Assembly: GCA_002437415.1 (NCBI GenBank)
Contig: DJPL01000009.1
Span: 1-18,876, forward strand
Length of the DNA stretch: 18,876 nucleotides
Direction: 5' to 3'
Source of the DNA: Ruminococcaceae bacterium UBA6413
GTDB taxonomy: Bacteria > Bacillota > Clostridia > Oscillospirales > Ruminococcaceae
Part shown: positions 14,738 through 18,876 of the stretch, piece by piece
How the letters are laid out: every line of letters begins with the position of its first letter
Position numbering within the stretch: position 1 is the first letter of the stretch
Translations under genes and position numbers: made by a program
The notes under the pieces: model-generated
What the model was told of the DNA's origin: nothing
Seen by the model: only the letters and a program-made list of their open reading frames with translations
Databases searched by the model: none

Positions 14738-16057
14738 ACGGTCTATAGATGCAGATGAGATTTTTATCGTTGTTACAAAAGACGCTGTAAGTACACAAGC
14801 AAACATAAACATACAGGATAGCGCGCCTGCGATAAGCTGAACAGTGCTTATAATCTGCACAGATAACCCGAAATAGCTTTCAAGCCATATGTTATACACG
14901 GCATTTACACCGACCGACAGCAGAAATCCGACTATACCCGAAACGAAAACAGCAAGAACTGTTTCTGCAAGAGTTATTCCGTACACATCCATTTTTGTGG
15001 CTCCGAGTGCTCTCATCACAGCTATTCTCTGTGCGGTGTCCGAATAATACAGCAAAAGTGCGGATGCCACCGACAGCAACATTGAAACACATATAAGCGG
15101 CAGTATAACAATCAGAAGCTTTTCGATAAAGGCACTTACTCTGTCTATTCTTGAATATACCATAAGATCGTATCCGACAGTTGCGTGAATACCGTTATTT
15201 TCGGCTTGCTCATACGCTTCGAGTGCTTTCTGAAAGCTGTCATAATACAGATGTACTGCGGCATCGCTGTAGCAGAGTTTTGTTTTTTCGGCGGCACTTT
15301 TTGTAATCATCATCGAGCTTTGATCGAACACGCTTGCAGCAGCCTCGCTGCTTGCTATTCCGCAAACAGTAAAACCGTCAAGATATGTTTCGCCATTGTC
15401 GGTACGTTCCAGTGAAACACGTTTGCCTGTCAGCTCTTCCATTTCATCACGGGTAAATCCCAGCTCGGACAGAAAATCTTCCGAAATAACGACCTCGTCA
15501 TCACTGCTTATATTTCTGCCGTACAAAAAGATCTGTTTGTCGGGATAGTTGTGTTCAAAGCTGATATGTTGATTTTCCGAAATCACATCATACCGCATAT
15601 CTGCCGCAAGAATATGCTTGCTCTGCCGCATCATATCCACGAGCGCAGTTTTTTTCATATCGTCGCCACAGATAAGCGTTATATTTTTCACCAGATGGTC
15701 TTCGCTGTCATTTGACTGTGATACGGAATTCAGATATTCGCTTGTCGTATATATATCGTATTGATAACTGACGTTGCAGGAGATTACTTCTGACACGGCG
15801 GTTATTTTTGATATAATATCGTCCGCTGTATCTCCCGCCTGCTTTACGGTATCGGAATGTGTAAACACCGTTGCACACGCCTGATCTATATGCTTGTACT
15901 GTATATCCGATAATTCATCGGTAACTGCCGACACAAAAACAGCCGCAGAGCAACACAGCAGCACAACGGTCAAAACACTTACAGCCACCCTCAGCATAAT
16001 ACGCTTGTGTCCGGTCAAATTCTTCATTGCCAGCTTTAATATATCGGTTATTTTCAT
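14717..16057 (-). CDS. FtsX/MacB-type ABC permease, distal gene
   Basis: A 446-residue permease of the FtsX superfamily: first membrane helix about 21-45, a large external domain (about 46-310), then three helices at about 313-338, 363-388 and 406-430. The cytoplasmic phrase RIAVMRALGATKMDVYG (344-360) is the family signature for the coupling helix. Such proteins usually act as mechanotransmitters or export peptides and lipids, not as classic channels. It follows the first permease by 14 bp with an AGAAAGG ribosome site 6 nt before the start, so ATPase plus two unlike permeases make a heteromeric complex. The C-terminus overlaps an inverted repeat shared with the opposite-strand gene. Confidence 0.9.
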   Translation of the reverse strand: MKITDILKLAMKNLTGHKRIMLRVAVSVLTVVLLCCSAAVFVSAVTDELSDIQYKHIDQACATVFTHSDTVKQAGDTADDIISKITAVSEVISCNVSYQYDIYTTSEYLNSVSQSNDSEDHLVKNITLICGDDMKKTALVDMMRQSKHILAADMRYDVISENQHISFEHNYPDKQIFLYGRNISSDDEVVISEDFLSELGFTRDEMEELTGKRVSLERTDNGETYLDGFTVCGIASSEAAASVFDQSSMMITKSAAEKTKLCYSDAAVHLYYDSFQKALEAYEQAENNGIHATVGYDLMVYSRIDRVSAFIEKLLIVILPLICVSMLLSVASALLLYYSDTAQRIAVMRALGATKMDVYGITLAETVLAVFVSGIVGFLLSVGVNAVYNIWLESYFGLSVQIISTVQLIAGALSCMFMFACVLTASFVTTIKISSASIDRMLKGER

Positions 16058-16071
16058 CTTATACCTTTCTG

Positions 16072-17253
16072 TTATCTGTCATATTCTCTTATCGTATCAG
16101 AGAGGTTTATTCCGCTCAGCGTGCGGAATTTACAATAAAGCATAACCGCAAGTACGGCTATAAACAATAGAGCGAATGCCGATATACCCACAATACCGCT
16201 TACTGTTTCCAAAGCCACCTCGAAACAAAGCAGGCTCTTTGTCAGGGATGAAACATAGGAAAACAGCAGGTGCATCAACAAAAATCCGATTGCAGTGCCG
16301 AGCAACAGCGATGAAAAATAAGGGATAAAATATATTGCGTATACATTGTTTTTTCTTGCCCCCAACAGCATGAAATTTGTCATTATATGTGAGCGCTTCG
16401 CTATTGTTACAGAAAATGTATTTAAAGCAGAAAAGAAAGCTATCCCTGCAAACAAAACAGCCAACCCGATAAAAAGTATGTATGCATAGTTAATAGCGGT
16501 TATACCTGTTTCAAACGCACTTGCATCAACATCAAACCCGTTTTGCCTTACCGCCGTGACCGTTTTGTCATATTGGTGCATACTGTTTATCGTGCATGAA
16601 AAAACGCTGTCGATCTGTCGGTTATTTGCAACCGCACTGTCGTAATATGAATTAAACGGAACGATAACGGGATATGCAAAAGCTGTATTCTCTCCGCTGT
16701 ATATTCCTGCTATCGTGTATTCCTTTATCGTTTTTTCTTTACTTTTAACACTCAGCTTATCACCAACGGCAAGCGATTCCGAAATGGCTATATATTCATC
16801 TATCCACATACTGTCAGATCCCGGAGTATCGAAGCACGGTTTTATATCCTCTCCGCCGATCATTTCGCAGTCGAAGTCTGAGGACTCGCTAATCAGCTCG
16901 TCAATGAAGTAAAGCGGAAGATTTTGCAGAAGCCCGATCTTCTTTCCGCTGTCAGACACATATATCCCGGCATCGTAATCCACCGACGACAGATGTACAG
17001 CTTTATCAAAACCGCACTCCGACAGCTTGTCCTTAACACCGGCAGTATAACCGCAGGTCACAATGAATTCGTGACCTCCCTGCGTCTGCTTATCAAGATA
17101 ATCGTAATAATCCCGCCGTAAATTCACAGCCGTCAGAAACAAACAGGACGCAACCGCAGAAACTATTGCAAACATAAGTGCGGTAATAATAAGATATGGC
17201 AGACACTTTTTTCCCTCTCTCACAGCAAGCCTTATTTCATCGTATAATTTCAT
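16072..17253 (-). CDS. FtsX/MacB-type ABC permease, proximal gene
   Basis: A 393-residue FtsX-like permease. Helices lie at about 20-43, 253-277, 308-334 and 352-374, with an external domain of about 210 residues after the first. The coupling segment reads HIMTNFMLLGARKNNVY. It is shorter than its partner and clearly different in the external part. The gene overlaps the ATPase gene by 17 bp. A GTG one codon upstream (17254-17256) is possible, but GGTGG lies 6 nt before the ATG at 17251-17253, so the ATG is chosen. Overlap with the ATPase suggests coupled translation and a fixed ratio of subunits. Confidence 0.88.
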   Translation of the reverse strand: MKLYDEIRLAVREGKKCLPYLIITALMFAIVSAVASCLFLTAVNLRRDYYDYLDKQTQGGHEFIVTCGYTAGVKDKLSECGFDKAVHLSSVDYDAGIYVSDSGKKIGLLQNLPLYFIDELISESSDFDCEMIGGEDIKPCFDTPGSDSMWIDEYIAISESLAVGDKLSVKSKEKTIKEYTIAGIYSGENTAFAYPVIVPFNSYYDSAVANNRQIDSVFSCTINSMHQYDKTVTAVRQNGFDVDASAFETGITAINYAYILFIGLAVLFAGIAFFSALNTFSVTIAKRSHIMTNFMLLGARKNNVYAIYFIPYFSSLLLGTAIGFLLMHLLFSYVSSLTKSLLCFEVALETVSGIVGISAFALLFIAVLAVMLYCKFRTLSGINLSDTIREYDR

Positions 17254-17926
17254 CACTTACCACCATACCGTCGCTGAGCGTAATTATTCTGTCGCACAAC
17301 CTTGCGTCCGTCTTGCTGTGAGTGACCATCATCACAAGAGTATCTTCATCAACAAGCCCACGCAGCAATTTCATTATGCTTTCACTGTTACGGCTGTCCA
17401 GATTTCCGCAAGGCTCATCCGCAAGTATCACATCAGGCGAATGAACAAGTGCCCTTGCAATAGCCACCCTCTGCTTTTCTCCGCCCGACAGCTTGTTGCA
17501 CCTTGTTCTCAGCTTGCCGCTTAAGCCCACCCGTGCGACAGCCTTTTTAATCATAGCGTCACGCTGTGATCTCGGCACTTTGTTTATTATAAGCGGAAGC
17601 TCGGTATTGTCATATACCGTGTAGCAATCAACGATATGAAACGCCTGAAAAACAAATCCCACCGTTTTACTGCGGTAAGCGCTAAGCTCTCCTTCGGACA
17701 GACCTGCTATATTTTTTCCGTTCGCTATGACCTTTCCGCCGGTTGCGCTGTCTATCGCTCCGAGTATGTTCAAAAGCGTTGATTTTCCGCTTCCCGACTC
17801 ACCGATAATCGCCACCATCTGGCCCTTGCTTATATCAAGATTTACATCCTTCAGAGCATAGCACACCCCATCACCGTCAGCATAGCTTTTATTAAGATTT
17901 TCTGTCCGGTACATTATCCTGCCCAT
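17237..17926 (-). CDS. ABC transporter ATP-binding protein (MacB/LolD-type)
   Basis: A 229-residue ATPase for the two FtsX permeases behind it. Motifs are Walker A GESGSGKST (42-50), Q-loop Gln94 in FVFQAFH, signature LSGGE (146-150), Walker B VILADEP (166-172), CGNLD D-loop and His203 in VTHS. The compact length and the ADEPCGNLD phrase place it in the MacB/LolD/BceA group. The ATG has GGAGG 8 nt upstream. An intrinsic terminator lies about 24 bp upstream, and a candidate promoter lies before that inside the end of the lipoprotein gene, so expression may depend on passing the terminator. Confidence 0.93.
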   Translation of the reverse strand: MGRIMYRTENLNKSYADGDGVCYALKDVNLDISKGQMVAIIGESGSGKSTLLNILGAIDSATGGKVIANGKNIAGLSEGELSAYRSKTVGFVFQAFHIVDCYTVYDNTELPLIINKVPRSQRDAMIKKAVARVGLSGKLRTRCNKLSGGEKQRVAIARALVHSPDVILADEPCGNLDSRNSESIMKLLRGLVDEDTLVMMVTHSKTDARLCDRIITLSDGMVVSDEIIR

Positions 17927-17945
17927 AAGTTATACCTCCGATACC

Positions 17946-17980
17946 AAAAAACGGCACACCGTGTATATGAAGTGTGCCGT
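17946..17980 (-). terminator. Intrinsic terminator between lipoprotein gene and ABC operon
   Basis: On the minus strand a 9-bp stem, ACGGCACAC (17972-17980 read in reverse complement) with its partner at 17951-17959, closes a 12-nt loop and runs into TTTTTT. This is the clearest terminator in the window. It ends the lipoprotein transcript and sits only about 20 nt before the ABC ATPase gene, so it may also act as an attenuator. Confidence 0.8.
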
Positions 17981-17985
17981 AATGG

Positions 17986-18432
17986 TTATTGCGCAATTAT
18001 ATATGTTTTATCCTGAAACGTCACGCTCTGTTTGTTGCCGCTGAGCTGCATCGAAACCACAAATTCAGCGGAATCGGAGTTATCCGACTGCAGAACGTTA
18101 AACCAAAGCTCATTCGTATCCTTATCAAAACGATATGTATAAGCATCGTCAAGCCTTTCGGCAAGAGCCGTCTTATCTTCTATCATATCACCGACAAGGT
18201 CTTTTGCTAACGTCTTAAAATCATATCCGACAAATCTGAAGCTGTTATCCTCGTTAAAGCTGATATATTGCTTTGACTTGTCTGCGTCAAGATAGTAGTT
18301 TCCCTGCACCGCACCCGGCTCGCCTGCCTTGTCAGATCCGCTCTTATCGGCACAAGCGCATACAGAAATTGCGGTCATCGTGACAAGCATCAGTGCCGCC
18401 ACAGCTTTTTTTAAACGGTTTTTGATTTTCAT
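17986..18432 (-). CDS. Small secreted lipoprotein, function unknown
   Basis: A 148-residue lipoprotein. The basic start MKIKNRLKK is followed by a hydrophobic stretch (10-24) and two cysteines, Cys25 and Cys27, in ISVCAC; either ISVC or VCAC could be the lipobox. The mature part begins with a Gly/Ser/Lys linker and then reads like a small beta-rich domain: GNYYLDADKSKQYISFNEDNSFRF, a helix with DLVGDMIEDKTALAERLDDA, and further strands to the C-terminus. The frame extends upstream to 18519, but the start at 18430-18432 has AGGAG 11 nt upstream and gives a proper signal peptide. It precedes the FtsX-type ABC operon and may be a surface partner of it; this is inferred from position only. Confidence 0.82.
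   Translation of the reverse strand: MKIKNRLKKAVAALMLVTMTAISVCACADKSGSDKAGEPGAVQGNYYLDADKSKQYISFNEDNSFRFVGYDFKTLAKDLVGDMIEDKTALAERLDDAYTYRFDKDTNELWFNVLQSDNSDSAEFVVSMQLSGNKQSVTFQDKTYIIAQ
17996..18024 (-). promoter_or_regulatory. Candidate promoter for the FtsX-type ABC operon
   Basis: Minus-strand GTGACG (18019-18024), a 17-bp spacer and perfect TATAAT (17996-18001), inside the last codons of the lipoprotein gene. A transcript from here would begin near the lipoprotein stop codon and meet the terminator within about 15 nt. Confidence 0.45.
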
Positions 18433-18466
18433 CGGTCGAATCACTCCTATGCTGTCGAAATATATT

Positions 18467-18847
18467 TTAGCGTCTATATGTTTGCTTATAGCATGTGATT
18501 TTACTAAACGAACTATCAACCGAGCCGGTTATCTTCAAATTGCCATAAGAAACATTTTTCACTGTGCCGGAAATAGTAGTCCCTTTTACAGAATATGTGC
18601 ATTGCTTGGAGCTTATATATCCACCAATGGAACTAGATGACGGTTTGTAGTAAAAATATTGAATTTCTGCACTTCCTGATGTTTTACTGCCGTTAGCAAT
18701 AATTTTGCCGTAATTGTTATTATAGACAGTCTTATTGGTTGAAAAAACTACGGTGCTTGTACAGCCTGTAATCATAACCGCACTTGTTAGCATCAAACAG
18801 ATAGATAAACAAAACGCCGAGAATCTTTTTAATTTTGAGTTACGCAT
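18467..18847 (-). CDS. Small Ser/Thr/Tyr-rich lipoprotein, function unknown
   Basis: A 126-residue protein with a clear lipoprotein signal: basic MRNSKLKR, hydrophobic 10-26, lipobox ITGC with Cys29. The mature part is rich in Ser, Thr, Tyr, Asn and Lys, poor in acidic residues and has repeated short strand-like pieces (TYSVKGTTISGTVKNVSYGNLKITGSV has alternating hydrophobic residues), suggesting a small all-beta domain. No known family recognised. The gene is more AT-rich than its neighbours. Start supported by GAGGAGG 5 nt upstream. It lies 34 bp before the second lipoprotein gene; only 29 bp of upstream sequence is available, so its promoter is outside the window. Confidence 0.8.
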   Translation of the reverse strand: MRNSKLKRFSAFCLSICLMLTSAVMITGCTSTVVFSTNKTVYNNNYGKIIANGSKTSGSAEIQYFYYKPSSSSIGGYISSKQCTYSVKGTTISGTVKNVSYGNLKITGSVDSSFSKITCYKQTYRR

Positions 18848-18876
18848 AAATTCCTCCTCGTATAATAAAGTTATCC

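Noticed and set aside
18433..18519. The upstream extension of the second lipoprotein gene
   Set aside because: It would put 29 residues before a typical lipoprotein signal peptide and overlap the end of the first lipoprotein gene; the internal ATG at 18430-18432 has its own AGGAG.

Overview
The window looks like chromosomal DNA of a mid-GC Clostridia member (Bacillota), most likely from the Ruminococcaceae/Oscillospiraceae group and possibly close to [Eubacterium] siraeum. The reasons are strong AGGAGG-type ribosome sites, a gatCAB operon, a YtrA-type GntR regulator, NFACT/RqcH, and DUF1858-trmK-nif3 linkage. The genus is inferred from general character, not from a database match.

Region 1 (1-6070, minus strand) is a compact run read from a clear promoter at 6042-6070: a DUF1858 CxxC protein, trmK (tRNA m1A22 methyltransferase), a Nif3-like metal protein, rqcH (ribosome rescue factor), a small protein that looks like an RNase H fold without its catalytic acids, and valS, which is cut by the window edge. 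Gaps are short throughout and valS has no T-box leader, so one transcript is plausible.

Region 2 (6071-6302) is non-coding. It holds a small hairpin, a probable terminator and two tandem copies of a 69-bp repeat that abuts the aspS stop codon.

Region 3 (6303-11413, minus strand) is gatC-gatA-gatB-aspS. The AspRS carries residues expected of a non-discriminating enzyme. The operon therefore looks like a pathway for Asn-tRNA(Asn): AspRS charges tRNA(Asn) with Asp and GatCAB amidates it. Two overlapping sigma-A-type promoters precede gatC, with no T-box.

Region 4 (about 11414-11908) is gene-free and rich in hairpins. It may hold an unrecognised structured RNA or the remains of a repeat element.

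Region 5 (11909-14711, plus strand) is a YtrA-like regulator, an ABC ATPase and two multi-pass membrane proteins, driven by a near-consensus promoter whose -10 lies inside a 12-bp palindrome, the likely autoregulatory operator.

Region 6 (14717-18876, minus strand) converges on region 5 with a 5-bp gap. It encodes a MacB/LolD-type ABC ATPase with two FtsX-type permeases, preceded by two small lipoproteins and an intrinsic terminator. The two ABC operons meet tail to tail over an 11-bp inverted repeat that codes Met-Leu-Lys-Gly on both strands. Regions 5 and 6 together look like an envelope or peptide-export module. No phage, transposase, CRISPR array, tRNA or rRNA gene was seen.
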